A stretch of 64,000 bases of DNA, taken from positions 1,348,661-1,412,660 of the forward strand of contig NW_024468512.1 in NCBI RefSeq assembly GCF_001632365.1, written 5' to 3'. Both the position numbers and the translations under genes were made by a program. The stretch is from Laetiporus sulphureus 93-53. Its lineage: Eukaryota; Basidiomycota; Agaricomycetes; Polyporales; Laetiporaceae. Under the pieces are notes generated by a model. It saw only the letters and a list, made by a program, of their open reading frames with translations. It did no database searches and was not told the DNA's origin. Below, piece after piece: positions 34,543-47,648 of the stretch. Position 1 is the stretch's first letter; every line of letters begins with the position of its first letter.

Positions 34543-35215
34543 TTAGGGAGGAGCACTATTGCAGATCCGCGGGATGCGGTTGACCAAATCCGTCGCCGCG
34601 GCGTTGCGCCCCGCCTGTGTACCGAGGTTGTAGTTGGCGAATGCGTCAATGGCGCTCGTCAAAATATTGCTGAGGGTAATCGGTGGCCTTTGGTCCGGTC
34701 TTTCCCATAGAACATACCACTCGCTACCTGTATGGTGCGAGTGTCGGTTGCTCCCATCAGTGCTCATCGATGACACATACGAAGGACGACACTTACGAAA
34801 ACCGTCCGGAACGATCATTGCAAATCCGCGGTTCTCGAGGACCTGCTGTCGTAGGAAGGTGCCCGCGCGACCTGTGCGGTTTGATTGGATTCTAGAAGGG
34901 CAAAGGTCCTGTGAGCATACGCCAGGCATGTGTATCTATGCACTCACTCATAATCAGGATTATGGGTGACATAACGGCCGGTGGGCGTCTCTCCGTTGCC
35001 GTCACCGAACTTCAAGAACCACTTAATGTGGTTGCCGTCCTGGTGGAGATATGGTGAATTCCGTCATCGGTAGGGCTTGTTATTCAAAATATTGGACTTA
35101 CGTGGTCCCTGACGCCGTTGGAGTTCAAGACGGAAGGCGTCACAATCATATAGCATTGTTGTGCCGCAGCCAGCTCGGATGGATTCTCAAGCGCAGAGGC
35201 GATTTGTTCAGTCAT
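34543..35215 (-). CDS. Unrecognised 161-aa protein
   Basis: Four minus-strand exons (35215..35102, 35039..34948, 34891..34797, 34727..34543) join in frame with GT-AG introns of 56-69 nt, giving 161 aa. Characteristic blocks are NGVRDHDGNHIKWFLKFGDG, RGFAMIVPDGF, SEWYVLWERPDQRPP and DAFANYNLGTQAGRNA. There is no signal peptide, no membrane segment and only two cysteines. The coherent splicing, with every phase matching, argues strongly for a real gene, but I do not recognise the family. It stands at the edge of the accessory region carrying the beta-trefoil-like pair. Confidence 0.7.
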
Positions 35216-35697
35216 TGCTTCTTCTGACGAGCAAGAGAAGGCGATTTGGGGGTGATGAACAAACTGATGAGAGGCCTTGCTCTCTCAAGCCCTAATAAAT
35301 TCCACACTTGACAGCTGGCATGGAAAATCTGACCAACGCCACAATTCATACCTCCTCTATACACCGGTAATTGCTGTTCTCCGACGGTCCCTGACTCGTT
35401 CTCGACCCGCGTGCAAGGTGTCCATCAATCCTCATACACCACATCCACGGGACATCATCGTGACATTTTATGGAAGATCGGTGCTCATGGCAGACCGACC
35501 CTACAAGAGCTCACATTCTCAATAGGCTACATAGCCATGTGACGAGGGCGTTGCTACGCTCGGTCAACGTCAAGACGCTTTAGCGCGTCGATGAGATCAG
35601 TCAGTATTATCATGGCTAGCACGTTCGGTCAGACATGGCTTAAGATCAGCATGTGGCAGTCCATGCGGTTCGGCGAGCAGTTCAACGGCCAAGGTCG

Positions 35698-35870
35698 ACC
35701 GCTGTCGTCGCAGCAAGTGGCGCGCAAGTCGGGTGAATGATCGCAGAAGGACTCACTGCGAAGGGCGCGAGGGTGTGTACGCGTATATCACTGATCGACG
35801 AAGAAACGTCTTCGATAACGCAGCTGCAGAGTCTCACGAGGAAAAGCAGGGCAAAGGAGGTGATCACACC
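35698..35870 (+). pseudogene. Short-chain dehydrogenase/reductase relic (Rossmann-fold exon)
   Basis: The frame reads TAVVAASGAQVG, then TGA (35734-35736), then MIAEGLTAKGARV. A 2-nt shift follows, then YITDRRRNVFDNAAAE up to a GTAAGT donor at 35871. This is the start of an SDR Rossmann fold (normally V-T-GGGxGIG-L-MIAxGL), with a stop in the glycine-rich turn and a frameshift after the second strand. No catalytic YxxxK exon was found downstream. Confidence 0.5.
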
Positions 35871-37699
35871 GTAAGTATCCGTATATGCCTGTTTGATCTG
35901 TGTGGTCGTATCCTGATGCGCCACGAACTAGGCTGTCTGTGAATGATACAGGCACGGGAAACATCTCTGCCACACAGGACTTCGAGAGAAGACAGGTTGA
36001 CATCTCAACCAGCAAACGAGAGTCCGTTAAAGCATATGAACTTTGCCAACAGCTCATGCGTCATTGCGGACATTCGCATCAAGTGGGAGGCAGACGGAAT
36101 CTACCACGCTGTTTTTGGATGACGTGCACTCACTGGAAAATGTTCCGAATGTTCCGGCGTGGCGCGCCTAAATTACACACTTGGCGAACACATTCAAAGC
36201 TGACACATTCTCCGTCTGCTTCGCGGAGATTGCGGTCCATGCGCCTCAGAGTCGAGAAGTTGTCTGACCTGCGAGGACGAGTCGTTCTCGCGATGGGAGA
36301 GACACTGAAATCGGATGGATGACTGCTCACCGCTCAGGAGAATGGGCCGCGGATGTACAGCACTGGTCGATGTGAAGATGTCTTGGAGCAGGCTGCTCCA
36401 GGTTTGCCCAGGAGAAGCAGAGACGAGGTACAATCTCGCTATACGTGATGTCTCGCAAGTGGTTCTTGCAGAAGTCCGGTGAAAGGCAACCGCAGAGGCT
36501 GCTCATTGATGTAACACACAATGCAAACATCGCAGTCGGGCAAGATATCGTAGCCTTCGAGGAAGTCAAGCTGCATATTTAGGGAAAGAAGTTGGTTCGT
36601 TTCGTCCACCACCGGCGTGTCGTGATAATTGATGATTTACTCACGACTGTATCTGCTGCTAGGAAGGAAGGACCCACAACGCCTTTGCTGCTCGATGACA
36701 ATGCACCACGGAGAACTCGTCCGAGACGGTCGAACAAGCCATGTTTGAGAGCATATCATTTGGAGATCATACGGGTGTGTTTCGCGCGTACACCTTTGAT
36801 GTCAATATTTATTGCGACTGAATGCGTCGGCCTGCTCGCACAGGATAGCGCGGACGTACGCACCGAACAATCACAATACTTACATGAGAGGTACCAATTT
36901 CCAGGCATCTGTGCAGGTCGCGTACGCTGCCGCTCAGACAGCAGCTAGCTACCTCATAAAGATGTTTTCAACAGGGCTCATGCTCAAAAAGGTATTGAGC
37001 GCGTGTGCAGCGCCGTACCTGTTGCCTCTGACTCGGAAATGATCCAGGAGGATATCGTACCGGCGATGATCGACCAATACGGCTTGGGCATCGTTCCTCA
37101 GCGAGGCTCCCGAACTAAGGGTGGACGGTGGGTTTTGGAGGGTCCTATCCTGTCGTACATCACCAATTGATACCGTTTTCCGTTCGCTGCCGCTTCGTCT
37201 CTCGACATCACGGACCCTTTCACACCCGCTCCAGTCGTACGTATACTTATGTAGCACTGATTGGCATTTCAGCTGTGACAGTTTCTTCTGCCACCGCCAC
37301 TCACGATCGAGAGGCTCGAAATGTTTGGAGTAGGTCACTTGGGGTCCGGAGTATCAGGCTGTGATTGCAGGCTACTAAAGCATCGCCGTCCACCGACCGA
37401 ATCCAAAACTTAGCTGATGAGCGCGGCGCTGACGCGCGAGAGGCGTTGAGTCGCTAGTTGTGGGATGCCCGCGACAATGTGGCGTGAGAACCTCGGAAGG
37501 ACATCCGGACTCAAGCGGACCTCAAAGCGGACGGCTCAAGCGGACGCTTGCATTTTCCTTGTGTAAGCGGAGGCCAAGCGCTGCTACCCAACAGGGCCTA
37601 AATGCTGGGGCCGAAAGCGTGCGTGGAAAGACCACGTGTACAAAGCTCGGTCCTAATTATTTTCTCACTGATCGTGCAGTAGATGGAAACGATGACTCG
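35871..37699 (+). other. Accessory stretch with fragmentary open frames
   Basis: Several short coding-like patches occur on the plus strand, for example QEDIVPAMIDQYGLGIVPQR near 37050-37110 and VTVSSATATHDREARNVW near 37270-37325, but none can be joined into a gene. Sequence around 37160-37330 is related to 39330-39450. Near 37500-37545 the word AAGCGGAC is repeated several times. It probably contains broken gene copies or transposon debris. Confidence 0.4.
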
Positions 37700-37955
37700 T
37701 GTCTCTGAGGTGAGCCATCTTTGCTTACGGCTTGATCGCAGCCATCCACGGTGGCCGGGATCCAATCATCTGTTAACTGTCGATATCTTTTTTCATTCTT
37801 TCTCAGCCGTCTGCGACTTCCATCACTGAACTTGAATGTGAATAATAGATGATAATACAGCGAAACGGCTGGGATCTTCCCAAGTCTATGACTGGGAACA
37901 ATTGCCATGCTCCTTCGCGACCGGACTACAGGCTACACATCTGGATGGAGGATTC

Positions 37956-38177
37956 ACTCTTGGAATTTACTGGGCCGGACACCGTGTTAGCAGTCCGCAC
38001 CCTTCCAGTTTTCCCAGTGACCTCGTCAGAGCGCGTATGAGTGTTGTAAACAGCTGGGGAAATGTCTACCTAGGTATGTATTTTACACCACCTTCTACGC
38101 CTGTTCCCCGTGCATCTTCGACCCATTCCGTCTCCAGATACCGCCTCTGACGCGTTTCATCACAGCACCACGTGCTC
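37956..38177 (+). repeat. Dispersed ~225-bp repeat, copy 2 (insertion in unit A)
   Basis: It matches 1195-1421 in inverted orientation. The equivalent position in the duplicated unit B (around 40308-40345) lacks it, so it was gained by unit A or lost from B. It starts at ACTCTTGGAATTT and ends at CGTGCTC. No obvious target-site duplication is left. Confidence 0.7.
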
Positions 38178-38279
38178 AATCGCATCCCGCAACTGACTCA
38201 CAACATCCACCTTTTCGATCTTCCAATGATTCTCGTCATTGGTGGTGTCTTCGTTCATGGCCACCTGGTGACTATGCAG

Positions 38280-38861
38280 TCAGTTGCATACCCTGCATAT
38301 CTTCCGGCAGCATACGCTCACGGCGTGGCCTGTTTTCTCAGCGAGCTCCTTTCCCAAGCCCCAGTGTGGGCCCGACCCAAATGCGCTGATCCTAAATATG
38401 TGGGTTATATTTGAAGAAGCTGTCGAATGCATTGATTGTGGACTTACAAGTACACACTGCCACGCTGCGAGATGTGAAATACGTGCGTGGCCTTGCTCGT
38501 CAAGGCAACATCATATGGACCGGGATTGTAATCCATCGTAACAGGGCCGCCCTTCTTACGGTCCGACATCTTATCAACGGAAAATTGAAGCAGCAGCCCG
38601 GCGTGACACTTTCCAGCCCCCGTTTGAATTGCGTAGTAATCCGGCCGGTGATCGACGTTGGTCGGTTTCAGAATCCACTGCACCACGAAGTTCAGTGGAC
38701 GTATCATGCTCCGAATGGGTGGGCTGTACCTTTGTGTTTTCGTCGGTAACGTTGTTCGTTGTAGCCAGGCGCGTGCCTTCTTCGTTTTTATTTTCCGCCA
38801 ATGTGACATATTCCTTGCTCTTCTCGTTTTGTATGCGGTACGTCCCCTTTTCGAATCCCAT
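38280..38861 (-). CDS. Small beta-trefoil-like protein, paralogue 1 (lectin or protease-inhibitor type)
   Basis: Three minus-strand exons (38861..38730, 38677..38448, 38391..38280) join to 157 aa. The start MGFEKGTYRIQNEKSKEYVT followed by an EGTRLATTN block, then WILKP and YYAIQTG, resembles the repeating strands of a beta-trefoil (ricin-B-like lectins, fungal mycocypin or I66 inhibitors). Conserved blocks with paralogue 2 are MDYNPGPYDVALTSKATHVF and HISQRGSVYLISA. The C-terminus ends in a cysteine-rich tail, GHAVSVCCRKICRVCN. There is no signal peptide, so the protein is cytosolic or leaves by a non-classical route, as is usual for fungal defence lectins. A TATA box lies 60 bp upstream of the start. 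The fold is inferred from pattern only; the family is not confirmed. Confidence 0.7.
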
Positions 38862-40403
38862 TCTAGCTGAAGGGTCAGGGCAGTGCTTGGAGCCTGGAAG
38901 GGCTTAGGCTGCGCGATAGTCTTTTATACAGGAGATGAGCGATCATCAAACAGAAGTGCAGAGTCACGCGTTCCCGGCATGTTTCGAGGGAGGCTTTTGC
39001 AATAGATGATACGGTGTGAATTTTTATCTCCACTGAGCGATAGCTGACCACAGAACGGACCTTCCGGCGTCTCCTTGATGTAGATTGTAGCTTATCAGAT
39101 CCAGAGGTGGGATTGAATAGATTGCAAGCAGGTAGTCCGGATAGGACCTAGAGTTCTCAGGAGTGAGCACTCCTACTGCCGTTTGTACCAGGCTGAGGCC
39201 CTCATGCAGTGCTCATTCTTGATGGTTCGGCCACAGATTGCTATGCATTACTCCCCCGCTGCGCGCCACGCAGTTTATGGTGCTCCTGGTAGACCAATGC
39301 TGTAAGAGCTCACATTATCAGTAACGTACACGACAGTCGCAGACCCTTTGACATCCGCACTACTCTCATACTTTTGTAGCATCGACTGGCATTGTAGATG
39401 TGCCAAATTCGTCTTACATCGCCGCCTCACGCTCGAGAGACTCAGCATGTTCGGAGTCGGTCGTCAGAATACCGAGAACCAGATTCAAGCTACCGAGCAT
39501 CAACCGAATGCAGAGCTCAGCCTAGCAGTACGACGACGGTTCCCGGGGCTGCGTCCTCCTCTGCCTCATCTCGTAATAATACCCACTAACGCACTACTAC
39601 GCTATCGACATCTTCGGATACATTTAGGATAATTCCAATTCAGCTTGACGTCTTGAACAAGTGCTCCAACGCGGCGCTGCGAGTGGCCACCAAATGCGCA
39701 AGTCATTCTCACAAACATTCTGGAACCAGTTAGTGCTGACAGGGCTCCTGGCAAGTCCATCCGTACAACACTTGGTCTAAACATTTACCCAATGCCTATC
39801 TGGTGCACATTCCCGCACAAACCTTCTATCTTCATGTAAAAAAAGACGACTTACATCCGCAAGACTATTCAGAGCGCACCACGAAAGCTGAACGCTCTTC
39901 AATCCTTGTCAGCTCGTTGATGCATGACATCTGTACGATTATCGCAGCCATGAAACTGCGCCCGGTTCACGGGTGGCGGATGGGTCATCGGGTGTCTCAA
40001 CTACCACATGCCGCCCAAAACATCACTTCGCATGCCGCCGCCTGTCAGCCTTATCTGCGCGCTATGCTTGTAGGAGTCTCTGCCTCTGAGGTGAGTCACC
40101 TTTGCTTACCGCCTGATTGCAGCCATCCCAGTGGACGGGAATTCAATCATTTGTCGACTGTCGATATCTTTTGTCGTTCCTTTTTTCAGCCGCCTCCGGC
40201 ATTCATCACTGAACGCGAATGGTATAGCGGAACGGCTGGTATCTTTTCGAGGCTACGCTCGGAACAATTGGCATGCTCCTTCACGATCGGATTGCAGGCT
40301 ATACATGAGTTCGCTACTGATGAAGGCTTCAGACCTTTCTGATGTTCCAATGATTCTCATGGTGGGCGGTGTCATCGTTCACGGCCAGCTGGTGACTCTG
40401 TAG
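38862..40403. other. Promoter of paralogue 1 and spacer between duplicated units
   Basis: The first ~270 bp are the conserved promoter shared with paralogue 2. The remainder contains a 179-codon plus-strand frame at 39803-40342 whose start lies outside the duplicated part and whose motifs are unrecognised; it may be chance. A patch at 39645-39715 (LDVLNKCSNAALRVATKCAS) looks coding but is isolated. Confidence 0.4.
38921..38928 (-). promoter_or_regulatory. TATA box of beta-trefoil-like paralogue 1
   Basis: TATAAAAG on the minus strand, 60 bp before the ATG. The same octamer occurs at the same spacing before paralogue 2. Confidence 0.7.
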
Positions 40404-40997
40404 TCAGTTGCACGCCCTGCATGTCTTCCAGCAGCATATACTCACGGCGTGGCCTCCGTCACCTTTCTTTCCCAAGCCCAAATGTGCGCCTCCCGTGTCA
40501 TGCGCGCTGATCCTAAATGTGTAGGTTATTTGAGAGAAGATCGTTGAAACGATGGCAATAATTGTGGGCTTACAGGTACACACCACCATGCTGCGAGATG
40601 TGGAACACGTGCGTAGCCTTGCTCGTCAAGGCAACGTCATATGGACCGGGATTGAAATCCATGATAACAGGGCTAGGCTTCTCATGATTCAACTCATTAT
40701 GAATGGACGTTTGGAGCGGCAGTCCAACGTAGCATCCTTCAGCGCCGGTTCGAATTGCGTAGTAATCCTCTCGGCCAACGACCTCGATCGGGGTCAGAAT
40801 CCACTGCGCCACGGAAAATCAGTGGACATATCATGGTGCTGTGAATGGGTGGGCCGTACCTTTGTATATGGATCTGTTTCAGGATCCTTGTTCGTTGTAG
40901 CGAGACGCGTGCCTTCTTCGTCTTTGGCTTTCGCCAACGTGACGTATTCCTTGGACATCTCGTTTTGTATGCGGTATATCCCTTTTTTGAATCCCAT
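40404..40997 (-). CDS. Small beta-trefoil-like protein, paralogue 2
   Basis: Three minus-strand exons (40997..40860, 40803..40574, 40512..40404) join to 158 aa, with identical intron positions and phases to paralogue 1. It begins MGFKKGIYRIQNEMSKEYVT, keeps WILTP, YYAIRTG, MDFNPGPYDVALTSKATHVF and HISQHGGVYLISA, and ends GHAVSICCWKTCRACN. Exon 2 has exactly the same length (230 nt) in both copies. Differences are concentrated in loop regions such as the LPLQTSIHNELNHEKP block, which suggests diversification of surface loops on a kept fold. There is no signal peptide. Function is probably binding or inhibition, by analogy with beta-trefoil fungal defence proteins; this is inference. Confidence 0.7.
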
Positions 40998-42564
40998 TTT
41001 GGCTGAAGTGGGAGGGCAGTGCTCGGAGCCTGGCAGGGCTTAGACTGTCCGATAGTCTTTTATACAATATAAGAGGCGATCACCAAGCGAAACTGCAAAG
41101 TCACGCGTCCCTGACATGTTTCGAGAAACGAACGGGAAGGTGCTGCAATACATGATACGGTGTGAATTTATATCTCCAGTGAGCGATAGCTGATCATCAC
41201 CGTAGAACAGACCTCCCGGTGTCTCCTTGATGGAGATTATAGCTTATCAGACCTGTATAAGGCAGCTCCGAGTCTGTCAATGCTAGTGCATTCCGTCTCT
41301 GAATAATGGGATTGCGAAGGGAATCTTCTCTACAGTGTCAGGAGAGCCATCTCCGACACGCAGAAATGGCAGTGCCGAGCATTACGGACGACGTGTGCGC
41401 CGGCATCCTTGGCGCCCGTGAGGAACTTAGCGCCATCTACCGTTCTGATTTCTACGTAACTGTCAAGAGCTAGCTCGAAATATCTCTGGATCGATCCTGC
41501 ATTAGAAACAATTCTTTAAACTGAGAAGTCGCAATCAACTGAGCTATTTACCTGAGTCTTAGCCACAGCAGTGTAACAATGCGAGAGTCACGCCCGATCG
41601 TGTGATATCGGTACCCTCCGATAGAACATGCAGAGAGACAGACAATCTTCGAACACGCCCATGAATTTGAATATGGCATCTGAATGAGCGGTCGGCTGGC
41701 GTCGTTGTCAGTTGTGGTTGCTGTGAAGAATAGGCAGCATGGATGTCGCAAGCGGTGATGTGGAACAGTGGAGCGAAGCCTCTATTCCCGGGTCTTCTGA
41801 TTGAAACCCTGGATGACTGTGAACCTGCTCAGAGGTCTAGAGCATGCAGCAACGACGGCGTGGTAAGCAGAATATGAACAGGAAGCTCTTCTTGAATGAC
41901 ACGAGGCCGGTGCCACATCTTAACACCACCGTACGAAGGACTCTTATTGATGATGCCGTTGACTTCGACCACATCTTCGAGTGCTACCCCGCTCTGGAGC
42001 CGCGGAATCTGATGTATGATGGTCGGAATAGGCGGCGTCCGTATTCGCGGACCTGGATTCCCCTGGATGTACGATGTAGGCCTCACGATGCATAAGTTGG
42101 TCTTGCTCAGCGCTCGCCCTTCGAGCGTGACTGGCTTATTACTCCTGGCATGCTCGGATCTTTCACGGTAATTTTCAAACCCACAGTGCTTGATGGCCCT
42201 GCCCTCGTGATCCCCGCATCGCCAACGTGAACGTCAGCATGACCCACCGTACCGCACGAGTTCCGTATCTTAGTGAAATCGCCGTGAGATCATCACGATT
42301 CCTCGAGATGAATATTACTAACAACTACGGCCCTCAGTCTGCATCTGGATGAATGCAAGCGAGACTCTGGTGAGTGAAGACATTCGGGTTCGCTGTTTTG
42401 ATTATCATATCTGGATCTTACAGTATACGCGAGTAAGTCCTACAACAATACTATGCAAGCCTGATCTAGAACCATCATCCATCAATCGTCATCCCATTGC
42501 ATTCATGGCAGATCGAAGACTGTGCAGAATCGTCGGCCAGTTCGGATTTTCGTTCATCCTTTGC
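40998..42564. other. Accessory intergenic stretch with a possible minus-strand exon
   Basis: The first ~290 bp are the duplicated promoter. On the minus strand, 41496-41330 reads as a 3' exon (acceptor AATGCAG, peptide YFELALDSYVEIRTVDGAKF, ending HCHFCVSEMALLTL and TAG). No upstream exon can be assigned. Frames on both strands at 41829-42095 are open but unassigned. Confidence 0.4.
41057..41064 (-). promoter_or_regulatory. TATA box of beta-trefoil-like paralogue 2
   Basis: TATAAAAG on the minus strand, 60 bp before the ATG, matching the element before paralogue 1 in sequence and spacing. Confidence 0.7.
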
Positions 42565-43872
42565 TCAATATCCAACGCTCGCGCTGCTCGCCCTCCGATG
42601 CCTGTCATGATGTCTCCTCGGAGCAGGTTTGATCGTGACGACCGGCGGTTGCTGCTGCATGCCCACTGTACCCATTACCACCTGCCCAGGATACGCGCCA
42701 TACGTACCCACTTGCCCCACTGAGCCGGGCACTCCGTATCCCGGCACGACTCCGCGCGTCATCCCACCCAGTGCCCCGCCGTACGCGCCGCTCAGCGGCC
42801 CTACGGGACCTGTACTGTATGCGCCGGTGGTCGGCACGACGCTGGCTGCGCCTACTGGATATCCACCTAATACCGGTGCGCCGGCCGCTCCTACGGCTGC
42901 TGGCGCAGTATATGCCCCTGCAACTGGCACGCCAGCTGGTACTGCAGTAGGTACGCTAGCTGCTATGCCCGCTGTTGGCGTTGGCATTCCCGCGCCGAAG
43001 GCTGGCGATGCCACTCCAACTCCTCCCATCGTCAGCAACCCTGCGACACCTGACGCAGGCGTTCCCGTTGCTGAAAGCGGTATCGCGCCCGCACCCAACG
43101 CGCCGCCCGCCACCCTTCCTCCCGCGCCCATTCCTAGACCTGCGCCAGAATATTGGAGCAGCGAATCCGCCGAGGAGGCCCGCCTCAGACCACGTGGGCG
43201 CCCTCGCCGCGCCGAGTCGTAGTCGAGCGTACTTGCGCCATAGCCGGTTCCTGCACCGGCGTAGTTGAGAGGGTTCATTGCTGCGGGGCTAGTGTAGTCG
43301 ATGGGGTTGACACTTCCTGCACCAAAACCCATGCCTGCACCGTAGCCTGTACCGGGGGCGCTTGCAACGTAGCCTCCTCCAGGAACGCCGGTACCTACAC
43401 CATACGCGCCGCCTGCACCCATCCCCGCTCCGACTCCGAAGAGGCCATTTCCGCCGCGCGCTGCTGCTTCTTCCACCAAGACCTTTTCAGGATACCCAGT
43501 CAGCAAGTCTGCTCGGTGCAAGTGCTCAAGATAGCGTGTACACACTCTTCGTGCGATCTGCGAAGCTGTGGCCGCCGCAGCCTCCGCAGCGTCCTGCCTG
43601 CCATAGGCATCCAACGCGCGTCCGGTGTACTGCCACAGTTGTGTGGCTTCCGCGATTGCCATCGCAATCAGCATCTCTCTATGCCGCTCGATGTCCCTGC
43701 CCAAGGGGTGGAAGAACACGGATCGTCTGTGTTTGTATATTCGATAGGCCTCATAGGCTGCGGCGGCGCCAACGTCCGCAGGAGGCACTTGTGCGAGGTT
43801 CACCTGTCTCGACGCATCAGTACATGGAGTTAATGAGCCAACAGGCGACGGAAGAGCGCACGAGTCCTCCAT
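42565..43872 (-). CDS. Gly/Ala-rich low-complexity protein with a conserved helical head
   Basis: One minus-strand frame of 435 codons. After a non-conserved start, residues ~25-125 form a helical, charged head (AAAAYEAYRIYKHRRSVFF, then IAEATQLWQYTGRALDAYGR). The remainder is very rich in Gly, Ala, Pro, Val and Tyr, with irregular motifs such as GVGAGMGAGGAYGVG, closing with a basic tail (KPAPRRHHDRHRRASS). The head resembles a segment I recall from uncharacterised Agaricomycete proteins, but no function is known. The acceptor-like GACAG|GTGAAC near 43803 suggests an intron. The true 5' exons may lie upstream, for instance from ATG 44325 (MAYAYYQAIGRDKWGTPE). The model is therefore probably incomplete at the N-terminus. 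Confidence 0.65.
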   Translation of the reverse strand: MEDSCALPSPVGSLTPCTDASRQVNLAQVPPADVGAAAAYEAYRIYKHRRSVFFHPLGRDIERHREMLIAMAIAEATQLWQYTGRALDAYGRQDAAEAAAATASQIARRVCTRYLEHLHRADLLTGYPEKVLVEEAAARGGNGLFGVGAGMGAGGAYGVGTGVPGGGYVASAPGTGYGAGMGFGAGSVNPIDYTSPAAMNPLNYAGAGTGYGASTLDYDSARRGRPRGLRRASSADSLLQYSGAGLGMGAGGRVAGGALGAGAIPLSATGTPASGVAGLLTMGGVGVASPAFGAGMPTPTAGIAASVPTAVPAGVPVAGAYTAPAAVGAAGAPVLGGYPVGAASVVPTTGAYSTGPVGPLSGAYGGALGGMTRGVVPGYGVPGSVGQVGTYGAYPGQVVMGTVGMQQQPPVVTIKPAPRRHHDRHRRASSASVGY

Positions 43873-45322
43873 ATATGCGGTGGTGCCAGTACCGCGCCTC
43901 GTTGAATCCTACACCGATTGCGGCAGACATGCGGCCGATTATCGAATGGTAGAATGCCCTAGGATTTCGGACACGCTTTCGTCAGGAAACATGGGAGGGA
44001 GACACACAGATGCGCCTGGAGCAAAGATCGGTGTACTCACGGGTCGCGATGGCAAGCATGCGCGCGGAAGTAGTCAATCCCGCCCCCTATGGGCGCCGAC
44101 GAGCGGGGTCAGTTCGTCAAGAGTGACGTCTGCGGCGAAGAAGAAGGAACGCACAAGACCCTTCCGGTTTGAAGTTGGGCGTCGGAGGACGTTCGAACCT
44201 GAACTGTTTGAGATACCGTGTGTGAGTTTGGTGCCGGAGTCATCGGATTCAGATGTCGAGAGTGTACATACCTCTGGAGTACCCCACTTGTCGCGTCCGA
44301 TAGCCTGGTAGTATGCATACGCCATGCGATCGTGTGAGGATCGATGTAAGCTGAACTAGATCTTGTAGCAATGTTAAGGTGGAAGGCAAGCAGACGAGGA
44401 ACAGGACGAGCGAGCTGTCGCCATCAGTGGAGACATTCCATTAGGCGCAGGCCGCGACGTCACTGGGAGCGTGGGTGGAGGGGTGAATGAAGAATCGAGA
44501 TAGAAGTCGACTGAACTGGCCCGAGTGGTGCATAACAGTAGGAGTGACCCGCCAATATTTGCTCATGGGAACGAGGATCTAAACCAGTAGAAGTCCGCAC
44601 TCTTGTGGCACTTCTAGTCAGGTTGTCAGCACGAGCGCTATGACTGGAACTCTTGATCGGCTTCTCATATCTCAAATATGAACTCCTTCTATTGCAAAAG
44701 AGCGAAAGAGTTTTTTGGGCGTCGGTCTGAGCGCAGCGAGGGAGAAGAGGATGAGCGAATGACAGGTCTTCTTCGTGCAGCCCAGCGAACTCGTCTATGG
44801 CCCGCAGGACGAACGCCCATGCAGGAGACTCAGTTTGATTGGTTTGACTTCTACTGCTTTCTGCAACGCCTACTGAGATCGGTCCATCCAGGTCGACTTG
44901 TACCCTCTGCAACCTCGATATATGATATACTCGCATGGTGTTTGGTTCCGGAATATATTAGCGCCCATCCTAGCGCCGCGGCGCTTATACACACCGCCAC
45001 CTCGATCGTGATCGGCAAGAAGCAACGTCAGGCACGAACATAAGGCCCAGAAAGCTTGAGTGATGGCTCTACTGCGAAGTGAGCACGCTTCAAACCACAG
45101 TTACATTTTGTTTGAATGCATCGTGTGTCTAGGTGTATCTTATAATGGAAGCTGCATGTTCAAGTACTTGCTATAGTAACTGTCGGGATTGTCGGACTGT
45201 CCATAGCAGGTCACCCCAGGAACATCCTCATCAGGCCGCATGTTGCATTGTGCTAGATGGAAGGAGCAAACTCGAGCTCACTCTTAAGCATGAATGAGCT
45301 AATATCAGCGTCATGAAAAGAA
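43873..45322 (-). other. Stretch with probable 5' exons of the Gly/Ala-rich gene, then nothing
   Basis: Minus-strand 44325-44272 (MAYAYYQAIGRDKWGTPE then a GTATGT donor) and 44149-44095 (VTLDELTPLVGAHRG) look like exons, but phases could not be reconciled. From 44330 to 45322 no gene is supported. Confidence 0.4.

Positions 45323-47648
<2,326 letters not shown>

Larger units (their letters stand above)
37700..41290. repeat. Tandem duplication of the beta-trefoil-like gene unit
   Basis: Unit A (about 37700-39130) and unit B (about 40083-41285) align through a leader block (shared CTGTCGATATCTTTT), the whole minus-strand gene and its promoter to well past the TATA box. Weaker similarity extends further left (37160-37330 with 39330-39450). 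Unit A carries an extra ~260 bp containing the repeat at 37956-38177; unit B does not. Confidence 0.75.

Noticed and set aside
36949..37338. 129-codon minus-strand frame
   Set aside because: The plus strand shows better coding-like patches here, and the frame has no motif.
39803..40342. 179-codon plus-strand frame across unit B
   Set aside because: The matching part of unit A is not open in this frame, and it crosses a likely intron-like boundary; not accepted as a gene.
42629..43222. Pro/Ala-rich plus-strand open frame of 197 codons
   Set aside because: It is the antisense shadow of the Gly/Ala-rich gene on the minus strand; GC-rich low-complexity sequence keeps both strands open.
44460..44936. 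158-codon minus-strand frame
   Set aside because: No motif, irregular composition, and no neighbouring exon; considered chance.
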